A stretch of DNA of 64,000 bases from Cryobacterium roopkundense (GTDB taxonomy: Bacteria > Actinomycetota > Actinomycetes > Actinomycetales > Microbacteriaceae), in contig NZ_JACHBQ010000001.1 in NCBI RefSeq assembly GCF_014200405.1, positions 2,294,001-2,358,000 on the forward strand, in the 5' to 3' direction. Under the pieces are notes generated by a model. That model worked only from the letters and a program-made list of their open reading frames with translations. It did no database searches and was not told the DNA's origin. Made by a program: the position numbers and the translations under genes. How positions within the stretch are numbered: position 1 is the first letter of the stretch; every line of letters begins with the position of its first letter. This document shows, one piece after another, positions 8,915-18,091 of this stretch.

Positions 8915-10321
8915 TTATCCTTCGAGATCGAAGTCCGCCCCCAAAAGCCGCAGTTTGGTGATGAAATTCTCGTAACCACGGCTGATGATTCCCACGTTGC
9001 TGACTGTCGACGTGCCCTCGGCACTCAACGCAGCGATGAGGTGGCTGAAGCCGCCGCGCAGGTCGGGAACGACAATGTCGGCCCCGTGCAGCTTGGTCGG
9101 GCCCGTGATCACGGCCGAGTGATTGAAGTTGCGCTGGCCAAAACGGCAGGGGTGCCCGCCGAGGCACTCGCGGTGGATCTGGATGGTCGCGCCCATCTCC
9201 ACGAGAGCGTCTACGAAGCCGAAGCGCTGCTCATAGACCGTCTCGTGCACGATCGATGTTCCGTGCGCCTTCGTGAGGGCGATGACGAGAGGCTGCTGCC
9301 AGTCCGTCATGAAGCCGGGGTGCACATCCGTTTCGATGATCACGGGCTTGAGGTCGCCGCCGGGGTGGTAGAAGCGGATGCCGTCGTCGTGGATCTCGAA
9401 TGCCCCACCGACCTTGCGGAAGACGTTGAGGAAGGTGAGCATCTCGGACTGGCGCGCGCCGCCGACGAAAATGTCGCCGTCGGTGGCGAGGGCCGCAGCG
9501 GCCCAGCTGGCTGCCTCGTTGCGGTCGAACAGCGCGCGGTGACGGTAACCTTCGAGGCGCTCAACGCCTTCAATGCGGATGACACGGTCGGTGTCGACCG
9601 TGATGATCGCACCCATCTTCTGCAGGATATTGATGAGATCCATGATCTCTGGCTCGATCGCGGCACCCTTGAGCTCTGTGATGCCCTCGGCCCGAACCGC
9701 GGTCAGCAACACCTGCTCCGTGGCTCCGACGCTCGGGTACGGGAGCTCGACCTTGGTGCCCTTGAGGCCGTTCGGCGCAGACATCCGAATGCCGTTGGGC
9801 TGCTTCTCCACGACGGCGCCGAACTTGCGCAGCACGTCCAGGTGGAAGTCGATCGGTCGGTCGCCGATTCGGCATCCGCCCAGGTCGGGGATGAAAGCCT
9901 CGCCGAGGCGGTGCAGCAGCGGCCCACAGAACAGGATCGGGATGCGCGAGGAGCCGGCGTGCGCGTCGATCGCGGCGAAGTGCGCGCTCTCCACGTCCAC
10001 CGGGTCAAGGATCAGGTCGCCGGGCTCGTCGCCCTCTGTCACCTTCACGCCGTGAACCTCGAGCAGGCCGCGCACGATGCGCACGTCGCTGATGTTGGGC
10101 ACATCCTGGAGCAGGCTCGGGGTCTCCCCGAGCAGGGCAGCGACCATGGCCTTCGTGACCAGGTTCTTGGCACCCTTGACCTCGATGCGACCCACCAGGG
10201 GGATACCGCCACGAATCGTGATCTTGTCGGCCGTCAGCCCCACGGCCGCGCCGTGATTCTGGGCGCTACCGCGATTCTGGTCGTCGGACGTCGGCTTCGC
10301 ATCATTAGTCAGAGTGCTCAA
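8915..10321 (-). CDS. murA: UDP-N-acetylglucosamine 1-carboxyvinyltransferase MurA
   Basis: MurA transfers enolpyruvate from PEP to UDP-GlcNAc, the first committed step of peptidoglycan synthesis. The 468-residue protein has an actinobacterial N-terminal tail of about 32 residues, then the GAKN motif (Lys52 region) and the catalytic loop PDLGGCRIGDRP. The loop keeps Cys150, the residue alkylated by fosfomycin; mycobacterial MurA has Asp there, so this enzyme is predicted to be fosfomycin-sensitive. The start is TTG at 10321, just after leuD (3 bp), so it is probably co-transcribed with leuCD. Confidence 0.95.
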   Translation of the reverse strand: MSTLTNDAKPTSDDQNRGSAQNHGAAVGLTADKITIRGGIPLVGRIEVKGAKNLVTKAMVAALLGETPSLLQDVPNISDVRIVRGLLEVHGVKVTEGDEPGDLILDPVDVESAHFAAIDAHAGSSRIPILFCGPLLHRLGEAFIPDLGGCRIGDRPIDFHLDVLRKFGAVVEKQPNGIRMSAPNGLKGTKVELPYPSVGATEQVLLTAVRAEGITELKGAAIEPEIMDLINILQKMGAIITVDTDRVIRIEGVERLEGYRHRALFDRNEAASWAAAALATDGDIFVGGARQSEMLTFLNVFRKVGGAFEIHDDGIRFYHPGGDLKPVIIETDVHPGFMTDWQQPLVIALTKAHGTSIVHETVYEQRFGFVDALVEMGATIQIHRECLGGHPCRFGQRNFNHSAVITGPTKLHGADIVVPDLRGGFSHLIAALSAEGTSTVSNVGIISRGYENFITKLRLLGADFDLEG

Positions 10322-10324
10322 GAA

Positions 10325-10936
10325 TTACCTGCCTTGTGGAGAAAGTACGGGGAGAGTGCGGGGCAGCCACGTCTCCCGCTTCGATTCGAATTTTGCAATT
10401 CGCGCTTCGTCGCGCAGGGTCAGCCCGATGTCGTCAAGACCTTCGAGCAGCCGCCATCTAGTGTAATCATCGATCACAAACAAGACTGTGAGATCGCCGA
10501 CACGCACCGTTTTTGAGACGAGGTCGACGGTGAGTTCGATTCCCGGATCTGCCTCGATCAGGTTCCACAGGGTCTCGGCATCCGCCTCGGTCACCTGTGC
10601 TGCGAGAAAGCCCTGCTTACCGGCATTTCCACGAAAGATGTCACCGAAACGAGGGCTCAGCACCACGTCGAAACCGAAATCCCGAAGTGCCCACACGGCG
10701 TGTTCACGCGAGGAACCGATACCGAAATCCGGCCCCGCTACGAGAACACGCCCGTTCTTATATTCCTTCTTATTGAGCACGAAATCGGGATCGGTGCGCC
10801 ACGCGGCAAAGAGCGCGTCTTCAAATCCTGTGCGGGTGACCCGTTTGAGATAGACGGCCGGGATGATGGCGTCGGTGTCGACGTTTGACCGACGAAGCGG
10901 TACGGCAACGCCCGTTACAGTTGTGAACTTTTCCAT
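10325..10936 (-). CDS. leuD: 3-isopropylmalate dehydratase small subunit LeuD
   Basis: LeuD is the small subunit of isopropylmalate isomerase, which converts 2- to 3-isopropylmalate in leucine synthesis. The 203-residue length is standard. The N-terminus [14 protein letters not shown] and the motifs NVDTDAIIP and [13 protein letters not shown] are diagnostic. ATG 10936 lies 2 bp after the leuC stop; the frame is open far upstream but that part is inside leuC. Regulation is probably shared with leuC through the leader at 12436-12504. Confidence 0.95.
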   Translation of the reverse strand: MEKFTTVTGVAVPLRRSNVDTDAIIPAVYLKRVTRTGFEDALFAAWRTDPDFVLNKKEYKNGRVLVAGPDFGIGSSREHAVWALRDFGFDVVLSPRFGDIFRGNAGKQGFLAAQVTEADAETLWNLIEADPGIELTVDLVSKTVRVGDLTVLFVIDDYTRWRLLEGLDDIGLTLRDEARIAKFESKRETWLPRTLPVLSPQGR

Positions 10937-10938
10937 GG

Positions 10939-12393
10939 TTATTTGTCTCCATCCTGCTGCTGTGCAAGGTCCCAGGGGCTCGAGAGGGTGCCGCGAATGG
11001 CCGTCGCGGCGGCGACGAGCGGAGACACCAGGTGGGTGCGTCCACCTTTGCCCTGCCGGCCCTCGAAGTTGCGATTGCTGGTCGAGGCGCAGCGTTCCCC
11101 CGGCGCCAGCTGATCCGGATTCATGCCGAGGCACATCGAGCATCCGGCGAAACGCCACTCCGCACCGAAATCCAGGAAGATCTTGTCGAGGCCCTCGGCC
11201 TCGGCTTCGATGCGCACGCGTGCGGATCCGGGAACGACGAGCATCCGCACTCCGTCAGCGATCGTGTGCCCCCGAAGCACCTCTGCAGCGGCACGCAGGT
11301 CCTCGACCCGGCTGTTCGTGCACGAGCCGAGGAAAACCGTGTCAACGTGGATATCCTTCATCGCGGTTCCCGCGGCGAGGTCCATGTATTCGAGCGCGCG
11401 TTCCGCCGCCGAGCGTTCGTTGGCATCTTTCATGTCGCACGGGTCAGGAACCGCGCCGCTCAGCGACACGCCCTGCCCGGGGTTCGTGCCCCAGGTGACG
11501 AACGGTTCGAGTGCGGAGGCATCGATGACGACCTCCGCGTCGAACATGGCCCCGGCGTCCGTCGCAAGCGTGTCCCAGTAGGCGACGGCGTCGTCCCAGT
11601 CGGATCCGCTGGGCGCGTGGGCGCGTCCCTTGAGGTACTCGTAGGTCGTTTGGTCTGGCGCGACCATGCCCGCCCGGGCGCCGGCCTCGATCGACATGTT
11701 GCAGATCGTCATACGGCCCTCCATAGACAGGGAACGAATGGCTTCGCCGCGATACTCGAGCACGTAGCCCTGTCCCCCGCCGGTGCCGATCTGGGCGATG
11801 ACGGCGAGAATCACGTCCTTCGCCGTGACGCCGGGGCGCAGGGCGCCGTTCACCGTGATCGCCATGGTCCTGAACGGGTTCAGAGACAGGGTCTGGGTAG
11901 CCATCACGTGCTCGACCTCGCTCGTGCCGATGCCGAGTGCCATTGCACCGAAGGCGCCGTGAGTCGAGGTGTGGGAGTCTCCGCACACGACTGTGATGCC
12001 GGGCTGGGTCAGGCCCAGCTGCGGACCGACCACGTGCACGATGCCCTGTTCGATGTCGCCGAGGGAATGCAAACGAACGCCGTACTCCTCGCAGTTGCGA
12101 CGCAGCGTTTCGATCTGAGTGCGGCTGGTGAGGTCGGCGATCGGTCGGTCAATGGCCAGCGTAGGCGTGTTGTGATCCTCGGTGGCGATCGTCAGATCGG
12201 GTCGCCGCAACGGACGGTTCGCCAGTCGCAGTCCGTCGAATGCCTGCGGGCTGGTCACTTCGTGAAGCAGGTGCAGGTCTATGTAAATCAGGTCTGGCGT
12301 GCCGTCTTCGCCCTTGACCACGAGGTGCTTGTCCCACACCTTTTCGGCCAGGGTACGGGGCGTCGCCATCGTTGTGCGTGAGTCATTCGTCAT
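10939..12393 (-). CDS. leuC: 3-isopropylmalate dehydratase large subunit LeuC
   Basis: LeuC is the [4Fe-4S] aconitase-fold large subunit of isopropylmalate isomerase. The 484-residue protein shows [15 protein letters not shown], the cluster ligand motif GSCTNSR (first Cys) and [10 protein letters not shown] (two further Cys ligands). The start ATG 12393 has a GAGGAAG ribosome binding site about 9 bp upstream. The 138-bp gap to the PP2C gene upstream holds a Leu-rich leader peptide and a hairpin, described separately. Confidence 0.96.
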   Translation of the reverse strand: MTNDSRTTMATPRTLAEKVWDKHLVVKGEDGTPDLIYIDLHLLHEVTSPQAFDGLRLANRPLRRPDLTIATEDHNTPTLAIDRPIADLTSRTQIETLRRNCEEYGVRLHSLGDIEQGIVHVVGPQLGLTQPGITVVCGDSHTSTHGAFGAMALGIGTSEVEHVMATQTLSLNPFRTMAITVNGALRPGVTAKDVILAVIAQIGTGGGQGYVLEYRGEAIRSLSMEGRMTICNMSIEAGARAGMVAPDQTTYEYLKGRAHAPSGSDWDDAVAYWDTLATDAGAMFDAEVVIDASALEPFVTWGTNPGQGVSLSGAVPDPCDMKDANERSAAERALEYMDLAAGTAMKDIHVDTVFLGSCTNSRVEDLRAAAEVLRGHTIADGVRMLVVPGSARVRIEAEAEGLDKIFLDFGAEWRFAGCSMCLGMNPDQLAPGERCASTSNRNFEGRQGKGGRTHLVSPLVAAATAIRGTLSSPWDLAQQQDGDK

Positions 12394-12435
12394 GTGTGCG
12401 TCTTCCTCAGAAATAGGTAGCAGCCAACGCTGAAC

Positions 12436-12476
12436 GCCGCGACGAGGAAGGCCTCAGAGTTGGGTCTCGTCGCGGC
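12436..12476 (-). promoter_or_regulatory. Leader hairpin of the leuCD attenuator
   Basis: A perfect 11-bp inverted repeat (12436-12446 with 12466-12476) forms a stem with a 19-nt loop in the leuC leader RNA. Its 5' arm overlaps the codons just after the four Leu codons of the leader peptide, so a ribosome stalled for leucyl-tRNA would change its folding. There is no clear U-run after the stem; the terminator could be Rho-dependent, or the hairpin could act on translation. Confidence 0.65.
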
Positions 12477-12504
12477 ACAGAAGAAGAAGTCGAGCTGCCA
12501 GCAT
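12454..12504 (-). CDS. Leu-rich leader peptide upstream of leuCD
   Basis: A 16-codon reading frame (ATG at 12504, TGA at 12454) encodes MLAARLLLLCRDETQL, with four consecutive Leu codons (three CTT, one CTG) and five more residues before a GC-rich hairpin. Its place directly upstream of leuC, together with the Leu run, is the classic layout of ribosome-mediated attenuation. CTT is a rare codon in GC-rich genomes, which would sharpen sensitivity to leucyl-tRNA supply. The upstream ribosome binding site is weak (AAAGA). The inference is strong from layout but untested. Confidence 0.7.
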   Translation of the reverse strand: MLAARLLLLCRDETQL

Positions 12505-12531
12505 TCTTTGAGGGTAACACCTCGGCCGGGG

Positions 12532-13332
12532 TCACGCCTCGTAGTCGGCCTCGACGAAGACCACGCTCACGTTGTCGTGGCCACCCCGTTCGAGGGCTTC
12601 GTCCACGAGAATATCGGCCAGGCCGCGGGGGTCGCTGTCGCTCGGCCGGTGGGATCGCAACACCTCGGCAATCTCGCGTTCGTCCAGTTCTTTGGTGAGG
12701 CCGTCGGAGCAAATCAGGAACGCATGACGGCCGATGGCCGGGAGGAGCCACACGTCGGCGTCGACGAACTCGTCGGCGCCGATCGCCCGAGTGATCACGT
12801 TGCGTTCCGGATGCTTTTCGGCCTCTTCGGCTGTGATCAGGCCGGCGTCGACCATCTCCTGCACCGCGGAGTGGTCCACGCTGAGCTGGGCGAGTTCACC
12901 GTCCTGCCAGGTGTAAATGCGGGAGTCACCGACGTTGAACGCCATCCAGTGATAGCCCACGTCATCCCCGGCGTCGACGAGGGCCACGCCCGCGAGGGTC
13001 GTGCCGGAGACGGCCGCGCCGTAGTCCCCGACACCGCTCAGGTCTCGAACGGCGTCGTTTGACGAATGGATCGCATCGAGGATGCGCTCGGGTGTCGATG
13101 GAACGTCCCGCTCAATGTGCTCGTCGAACACGCGCACGACTGTCTGGCTTGCCACGTCGCCCTGGGCGTGGCCTCCCATGCCGTCGGCCACGAGGAAAAC
13201 CGGAGACTGCGCCATGACGCTGTCTTCCTGGATCTTGCGCACCAGGCCGACTTCGCTGCGAACGCTGAATCGACAGCGAGCGATTCCACCCTGCAGGTTC
13301 ATCTCACTCACACCGCTCACCGGAATGTGCAC
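12532..13332 (-). CDS. PP2C-family serine/threonine protein phosphatase
   Basis: This is a Mn/Mg-dependent PP2C phosphatase that reverses Ser/Thr phosphorylation. Motifs seen: SEVGLVRKIQEDS (motif 1, Asp ligand), VADGMGGHAQGD (motif 2), SGTTLAG, FNVGDSRIY, CSDGLTKEL and GGHDNVSVV. There is no membrane segment, unlike PstP of the dacB-pknAB cluster, so it acts in the cytoplasm. GTG 13332 is preferred because GGGAG precedes it by 7 bp; the frame stays open to a TTG at 13404, and ATG 13302 is also possible. No partner kinase is encoded nearby. Confidence 0.88.
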   Translation of the reverse strand: MHIPVSGVSEMNLQGGIARCRFSVRSEVGLVRKIQEDSVMAQSPVFLVADGMGGHAQGDVASQTVVRVFDEHIERDVPSTPERILDAIHSSNDAVRDLSGVGDYGAAVSGTTLAGVALVDAGDDVGYHWMAFNVGDSRIYTWQDGELAQLSVDHSAVQEMVDAGLITAEEAEKHPERNVITRAIGADEFVDADVWLLPAIGRHAFLICSDGLTKELDEREIAEVLRSHRPSDSDPRGLADILVDEALERGGHDNVSVVFVEADYEA

Positions 13333-13436
13333 CGTACCGCTCCCAACCTGACCCGCATCCTTCTCGCTCTGTACGCGAAAGTCATGTCGCGCCGTGTGGG
13401 GCAACGCAACCTACCGTACCAAGCCGCGAACCGGTT

Positions 13437-14477
13437 CTAGCTCTCGACCTTGTCGGAGATTTCCTCGGCAAGCGTGTGGCCGCGCTTGTGGGCGTCATAG
13501 CGCGCCTTGATCAGGCTCGCTATCGTCGCGACCGCCATCGACCCGATGATCACGCCCAGCGACGTCCACGTGCCGATCTCTGGCGCCCAGGCCACGCCCT
13601 CACCACCATTGATGAAGGGCAGTTCGTTGGTGTGCAGGGCGTGGAGCACGAGCTTCACGCCGATGAAGGCGAGGATGACGGCAATGCCGTACTTGAGGTA
13701 TTCGAGTCGTTCCAGCAGCCCGCCGAGCAGGAAATACAGCTGGCGAAGGCCCATGAGGGCGAACACATTGGCAGTGAAGACGATGAACGGGCTCTGCGTG
13801 ATACCGAAGATGGCGGGAATCGAGTCGAGGGCGAAAATCAGGTCTGTCGTGCCGATTGCCAGGAAGACGATGAGCATCGGCGTGAAGATCTTCTTGCCGT
13901 CGACGAGCGTGCGGATCTTGGATCCGTCGTACTCCGAAGAGATGCTGATTCGTCGGCGAAGCAAGCGGATGAATCCATTTTCGGTGCCCTCGTCCTCGTC
14001 TTCCTTCGCGAGAGCCTGTTTGATCGCCGTGTACAGCAGGAATGCGCCGAAGATGTAGAAGATCCAGCTGAAGTTTTCGATGAGCTGCGCGCCGAGCAGA
14101 ATAAAGATCCCGCGCAGCACCAGTGCGATGATGATTCCCACCATCAGCACTTCCTGCTGGTACTTCCTCGGCACCGAGAACCTCGCCATGATGATAACGA
14201 AGACGAAGAGGTTGTCGATGCTCAGGCTGTATTCCGTGAGCCAGCCCGCCAGGAATTGCCCGGCATTTTCGGCGTCGCCGAGCACGAGCATGAGCAGGGC
14301 GAAGATCAGGGCAAGTCCCACGTAGAACGCCACCCACAGGCTGGCCTCGCGCATGGACGGCACGTGGGGACGCTTGTAGACGAGCAGCAGGTCCCCGAGG
14401 AGGATGAGCGACAATACGACGAGTGATCCGACTTCGAACCAAAGGGGCAGGGCGAGTTCCAACAGGGGGCCTTTCAC
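13437..14477 (-). CDS. TerC/Alx-family integral membrane protein
   Basis: This is a TerC-family membrane protein, a group that includes Alx and YceF-type Mn2+ exporters and tellurite-resistance proteins. About 346 residues with eight or nine hydrophobic segments. The family motifs EYSLSIDNLFVFV and TDLIFALDSIPAI carry the paired membrane Asp/Asn residues thought to bind metal. GTG 14477 is the likely start: longer frames run into the leader RNA. A yybP-ykoY riboswitch-like leader (14539-14668) precedes it, which supports a manganese role. It may share transcription with the PP2C gene downstream (32 bp). Confidence 0.9.
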   Translation of the reverse strand: MKGPLLELALPLWFEVGSLVVLSLILLGDLLLVYKRPHVPSMREASLWVAFYVGLALIFALLMLVLGDAENAGQFLAGWLTEYSLSIDNLFVFVIIMARFSVPRKYQQEVLMVGIIIALVLRGIFILLGAQLIENFSWIFYIFGAFLLYTAIKQALAKEDEDEGTENGFIRLLRRRISISSEYDGSKIRTLVDGKKIFTPMLIVFLAIGTTDLIFALDSIPAIFGITQSPFIVFTANVFALMGLRQLYFLLGGLLERLEYLKYGIAVILAFIGVKLVLHALHTNELPFINGGEGVAWAPEIGTWTSLGVIIGSMAVATIASLIKARYDAHKRGHTLAEEISDKVES

Positions 14478-14538
14478 TGTGACGGGGTGCTGCACTGTCT
14501 TTCGTAGCACCGTCAGGGGTGCTGCGCAGCTGTGAACC

Positions 14539-14668
14539 CGAAAGTCTCTCCCGCGCCACAACTTCCGGAGGAGTAGGGCACCACCACGACCGGGGCTTCG
14601 ACGATGGAGCCCGTATTGACGATCGCAACATGGATCCCATTCCGGGCTCCTAGGGATACTCCCTTTCG
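14539..14668 (-). ncRNA. yybP-ykoY (Mn2+) riboswitch-like leader of terC
   Basis: Read on the minus strand, the leader opens with CGAAAGGGAGTA and closes with GAGACTTTCG, so the ends pair as P1 (CGAAAG/CTTTCG). Inside are the elements I recall from the yybP-ykoY consensus: GGGAGTA near the 5' end, CGTCAATACGG in the middle, CCCGGTCGTGG, and GAGAC just before the closing helix. The element ends 61 bp before the terC GTG. This class binds Mn2+ and switches on Mn exporters of the TerC/Alx type, matching the gene. Identification is by eye, not by covariance model. Confidence 0.75.
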
Positions 14669-14676
14669 CTGTGAAA

Positions 14677-14682
14677 ATTCTA
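14677..14682 (-). promoter_or_regulatory. Candidate -10 element for the terC leader
   Basis: TAGAAT on the minus strand lies about 9 bp before the 5' end of the riboswitch-like leader, the spacing expected for a -10 box. A -35 match 17-18 bp upstream (CTGACC/TGACCG) is poor. Confidence 0.4.
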
Positions 14683-14798
14683 TCAGGACCCCGCTCATTC
14701 GGTCAGCCGCGGGAACGCGATTACACTCGTCACAACGTCAGGAATGTCGCTACCGCGCGCGTTCGACGGTTCAACGATGAACGAAAGGCCACAAGCCC

Positions 14799-15842
14799 GT
14801 GCTCGCACTCTTTAAACCATCCGGCGCGCCGGGGCTCGAACTTGCCGAACGGCCCGAACCCAACACAGGCGAGGCCGACGTCAAAATCCGCGTGCTACGC
14901 ACTGGCATCTGCGGGACGGACCTGCACATTGAAGCCTGGGATGCCTGGGCCGCTGGCACGATCACACCTCCCATCATTCCCGGACACGAGTTCTACGGCG
15001 AGGTGGTCGAGATCGGTGCGCGCGTGCGCGACGTGCAGGTGGGTGCCATGGTCTCGGGCGAGGGGCATATCGTGTGCGGTACGTGCCGAAACTGCCGCGC
15101 GGGGCGGCGTCAGATGTGTATCCGTACCCTCAGCGTCGGCGTTAACCGCGATGGCGCCTTTGCCGAGTATGTGGTAATTCCCGAGTCGAATGTGTGGGTG
15201 CACCACAACGGGATCGACCCGGACCTCGGCGCGATTTTCGACCCGTTCGGCAACGCCGTGCACACGGCATTGAGTTTTCCGCTGGTCGGCGAGGATGTGC
15301 TTATCACGGGCGCAGGTCCCATCGGACTCATGGCGGCAGCCGTCGCCCGCCACGTGGGCGCGCGTTTCGTCGTGGTCACCGATGTCTCTGAGCCGCGTCT
15401 TGAGCTGGCCCGGCGCATGGGCGCAGACCTCGGCGTGAATGTTTCCCGCACGCGGATCGCCGAAGCACAGGCCATCCTGGGCATGCGCGAGGGCTTCGAC
15501 GTCGGCTTTGAGATGTCGGGCCACCCGGGCGCCCTGCCCGAAATGGTCACCAATCTGAATCACGGCGGGCGCGTCGCGATGCTTGGGCTGCCGAGCCAAT
15601 CCATCGATCTGGATTGGGCCCGCGTGGTTACTCACATGATCACGATCAAGGGCATTTATGGCCGCGAGATGTACGAGACCTGGGTGGCGATGAGCACGAT
15701 GCTCCAGTCAAGCGAGCGCCTACGCGCGGCACTCTCGCTCGTGATTACCGACCGCTTCCCCGCCACACGGTGGGAGGAGGGCTTCGCCGCAGCCCGCGCC
15801 GGAAGCGGCGGGAAGGTCGTTCTCGACTGGAGCGGCATATGA
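14799..15842 (+). CDS. tdh: L-threonine 3-dehydrogenase Tdh
   Basis: Tdh oxidises L-threonine to 2-amino-3-ketobutyrate with NAD+, which Kbl then splits to glycine and acetyl-CoA. The 347-residue zinc alcohol-dehydrogenase-family protein shows the catalytic zinc motif [19 protein letters not shown], the structural-zinc Cys cluster ([15 protein letters not shown]), and the threonine-dehydrogenase segment [13 protein letters not shown]. The NAD-binding motif is [12 protein letters not shown] start with AAAGG upstream. kbl follows after 49 bp with its own strong ribosome binding site. Confidence 0.95.
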   Translation: MLALFKPSGAPGLELAERPEPNTGEADVKIRVLRTGICGTDLHIEAWDAWAAGTITPPIIPGHEFYGEVVEIGARVRDVQVGAMVSGEGHIVCGTCRNCRAGRRQMCIRTLSVGVNRDGAFAEYVVIPESNVWVHHNGIDPDLGAIFDPFGNAVHTALSFPLVGEDVLITGAGPIGLMAAAVARHVGARFVVVTDVSEPRLELARRMGADLGVNVSRTRIAEAQAILGMREGFDVGFEMSGHPGALPEMVTNLNHGGRVAMLGLPSQSIDLDWARVVTHMITIKGIYGREMYETWVAMSTMLQSSERLRAALSLVITDRFPATRWEEGFAAARAGSGGKVVLDWSGI

Positions 15843-15891
15843 CGCCCTCCCCCACAGACCCCGCACCATCCCACTACTTGCAAGGAGTCTT

Positions 15892-17061
15892 ATGTACGGC
15901 ACGATGAAGGCCCAGCTGCAGCAGTCCCTCGATGAGATTCGCGAGGCCGGCCTCTTCAAGAACGAGCGTCAGCTGGGTTCCGCGCAGTCGGCGCACATTA
16001 TGACGGGCGGCGTGGACGTGTTGAACTTCTGCGCGAACAACTACCTCGGCCTGGCCAATCACCCCGACATCATCTCCTCCGCGCAGAACGCCATGGACGA
16101 CTGGGGCTTCGGTCTCGCGAGCGTGAGGTTCATCTGCGGCACCCAGGAGCTGCACGTCGAGCTCGAACAGCGGATGTCCGCGTTCCTCGGAACCGAAGAC
16201 ACCATTCTCTTCTCCTCCTGCTTCGATGCCAACGGCGGCATCTTCGAGACTCTGTTCGGGGCCGAAGACGCCATCATCAGCGACGAACTCAACCATGCGT
16301 CCATCATCGACGGCATCCGACTCTGCAAGGCGGCCCGCTACCGATACAAGAACCGCGACATGGTTGACCTCGAGGCGCAGCTCGTGGCGGCCCAAGGTGC
16401 ACGGCAACGCATCATCGTGACCGACGGCGTCTTCTCGATGGACGGCTACCTCGCGCCCCTCGCCGCCATCTGCGACCTCGCCGATCGATACGGCGCTCTG
16501 GTGATGGTGGACGATTCCCATGCTGTGGGTTTCATCGGCGAGAACGGGCGGGGCACGCCGGAACTCGCCGGGGTGGAACGGCGCGTGGACGTCACCACGG
16601 GAACATTCGGCAAGGCCCTCGGCGGGGCCTCCGGCGGGTACGTCAGTGGGCATACCGAAATCGTGGCCCTCCTGCGCCAGCGTGCGCGGCCCTATCTGTT
16701 CTCCAATACCGTGGCTCCGGCCGTCGTCGCCGGCACGCTCGCGGCCCTCGACCTCGTTTCCGCGGGCGCCGACCGGCGGGCGCGTCTCCAGCAGAACGCT
16801 GCACTGTTTCGCGAGCGGATGACGGAGGAAGGCTTCGATCTCCTCGACGGGGAACACCCCATCGTTCCCGTGATGTTCGGTGACGCCTCTCTCGCCGCGG
16901 GTGTGGCCGAGCGCATGCTGGCGGAAGGCGTCTACGTGACCGCGTTCAGCTTTCCAGTCGTCCCCCGTGGCCAGGCTCGTATTCGGGTGCAGCTGTCGGC
17001 CGCCCATTCCAGTGACGATGTGGAGACCTGCGTGCGTGCGTTCGTCGCCGCCGTGAGCTAG
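15892..17061 (+). CDS. kbl: Glycine C-acetyltransferase (2-amino-3-ketobutyrate CoA ligase) Kbl
   Basis: Kbl is a PLP enzyme of the alpha-oxoamine synthase family that converts 2-amino-3-ketobutyrate and CoA to glycine and acetyl-CoA. The 389-residue length and motifs fit: [12 protein letters not shown], the [13 protein letters not shown] aspartate/histidine site, and the PLP lysine in [20 protein letters not shown] stands 4 bp before the ATG. It forms the tdh-kbl operon, closed by the strong terminator at 17082-17117. Confidence 0.96.
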   Translation: MYGTMKAQLQQSLDEIREAGLFKNERQLGSAQSAHIMTGGVDVLNFCANNYLGLANHPDIISSAQNAMDDWGFGLASVRFICGTQELHVELEQRMSAFLGTEDTILFSSCFDANGGIFETLFGAEDAIISDELNHASIIDGIRLCKAARYRYKNRDMVDLEAQLVAAQGARQRIIVTDGVFSMDGYLAPLAAICDLADRYGALVMVDDSHAVGFIGENGRGTPELAGVERRVDVTTGTFGKALGGASGGYVSGHTEIVALLRQRARPYLFSNTVAPAVVAGTLAALDLVSAGADRRARLQQNAALFRERMTEEGFDLLDGEHPIVPVMFGDASLAAGVAERMLAEGVYVTAFSFPVVPRGQARIRVQLSAAHSSDDVETCVRAFVAAVS

Positions 17062-17081
17062 GTACAGCTAGGCGCCCAGGA

Positions 17082-17117
17082 AACAGAAAACCCCCGACTC
17101 GTCGGGGGTTTTCTGTT
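17082..17117 (+). terminator. Intrinsic terminator after tdh-kbl
   Basis: A nearly perfect palindrome with a C5/G5 core flanked by A4 and T4 forms a stem of at least 15 bp, followed by a T-rich tail. The A/T symmetry means it could also stop transcription from the opposite strand, i.e. downstream of tRNA-Glu. Confidence 0.9.
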
Positions 17118-17143
17118 GTGTAACGGGTGGTGCTGAAACAGAG

Positions 17144-17216
17144 TGACCCCAGCGGGATTCGAACCCGCGTTACCGCCGTGAGAGGGCGATGTCCTAGGCC
17201 GCTAAACGATGGGGCC
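17144..17216 (-). tRNA. tRNA-Glu (anticodon CTC)
   Basis: The minus strand reads as a 73-nt tRNA. The acceptor stem pairs GGCCCCA with TGGGGTC, discriminator A73, with no encoded CCA. The T-arm contains GGTTCGAATCC and the 7-nt anticodon loop CTCTCAC gives anticodon CTC, which reads GAG (Glu). It lies alone between the kbl terminator and the metallo-hydrolase gene. Confidence 0.95.
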
Positions 17217-17336
17217 GTTTTTGCAACTTTATGAGTATGCCATACGAAAGACGGCACAACCAAACCGAGACTGCCCCCAGACGAAAATAGCGCGCTCCAT
17301 GTTGCGTCCCAGCCGGAATGGGTATTAGCTCGGGGC

Positions 17337-17984
17337 ATGAAACTGACCAAGCTCGAGCATGCCGCACTCATCCTCGAGCTGTCGGGACAGAAGCTCTTTG
17401 TCGATCCCGGATCGTTCACAACCGCCCTCACGGATACGGCCGGAACCGCGGCCATAGTGATCACCCACGAGCACGCCGACCACTGGACACCGGAGCAACT
17501 GCGCCGAGTTCTCGAGCTGAACGCCGATGTGCCCATCTTCGCCCCGGCGGGCGTCGCCGCAGCGGCCGCCGCCGTGTGCGACGCGAAGATCACGATCGTG
17601 CGCGACGGGGACTCCATCGACGTCGGGCCGTTCGCGCTGCGCTTCTTCGGTCGGCATCACGCGGTGATCCATGAGTCACTTGCGATCGTCGATAATGTCG
17701 GTGTTCTGATCAACGAGGAACTGTACTACGGCGGTGATTCGTTTACGATCCCGCAGGGCGTCACGGTATCCACCCTCGCTGTTCCTGCTGGTGCACCCTG
17801 GTTGAAGATCAGCGAAGTCATCGACTTCGTACTCGCCGTGAAGCCACTCCGAAGCTTTCCGACGCACGAGATGGTGCTCTCCCGCGCCGGCAAAGACCTG
17901 TCCAACGCGCGCATCAAGGCTGCCACCGAGCAGGGAGGCGGCGATTTTTTCCCACTTGAGCCCGGTGATTCCCTGGACCTCTAG
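17337..17984 (+). CDS. MBL-fold metallo-hydrolase (UlaG-like)
   Basis: This is a 215-residue metallo-beta-lactamase-fold hydrolase, closest in style to the UlaG-like group. Seen: N-terminal LEHAALILE, the FVDPG strand, and the metal-binding HxHxDH motif HEHADH (44-49), with further candidate ligands in GRHHAVIHE, GGDSF and PTHEM. The group hydrolyses phosphodiesters or lactones; the substrate is not apparent here. It is monocistronic, starting about 120 bp after the tRNA gene on the other strand. Confidence 0.85.
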   Translation: MKLTKLEHAALILELSGQKLFVDPGSFTTALTDTAGTAAIVITHEHADHWTPEQLRRVLELNADVPIFAPAGVAAAAAAVCDAKITIVRDGDSIDVGPFALRFFGRHHAVIHESLAIVDNVGVLINEELYYGGDSFTIPQGVTVSTLAVPAGAPWLKISEVIDFVLAVKPLRSFPTHEMVLSRAGKDLSNARIKAATEQGGGDFFPLEPGDSLDL

Positions 17985-18009
17985 CGAGAATTGGCCACGA
18001 TCCCCAGCT

Positions 18010-18051
18010 AATTTGCAGCTACTGCAAATTAGAGTGCAGTTACTGCAAATT
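18010..18051. promoter_or_regulatory. Twin palindromic operator (probable TetR site)
   Basis: A perfect inverted repeat AATTTGCAG-cta-CTGCAAATT (18010-18030) is followed by a second copy with core TGCAG-tta-CTGCA (18035-18051). The centres are 21 bp apart, two helical turns. The tandem site immediately precedes the ABC-permease-tetR operon, so the TetR protein at 20151 is the obvious ligand (autoregulation). Confidence 0.75.
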
Positions 18052-18091
18052 GTCGCTGCCTGCGACGGCAGATGACGACGAATGGGGCACA

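Noticed and set aside
10937..11158. In-frame upstream extension of leuD
   Set aside because: It lies within leuC in another frame, and LeuD homologues start at MEKF-type sequences.
13476..14426. Long plus-strand frame opposite terC
   Set aside because: Antisense to a clear TerC family gene; composition (Glu/Asp/His) is that of a mirrored membrane protein.
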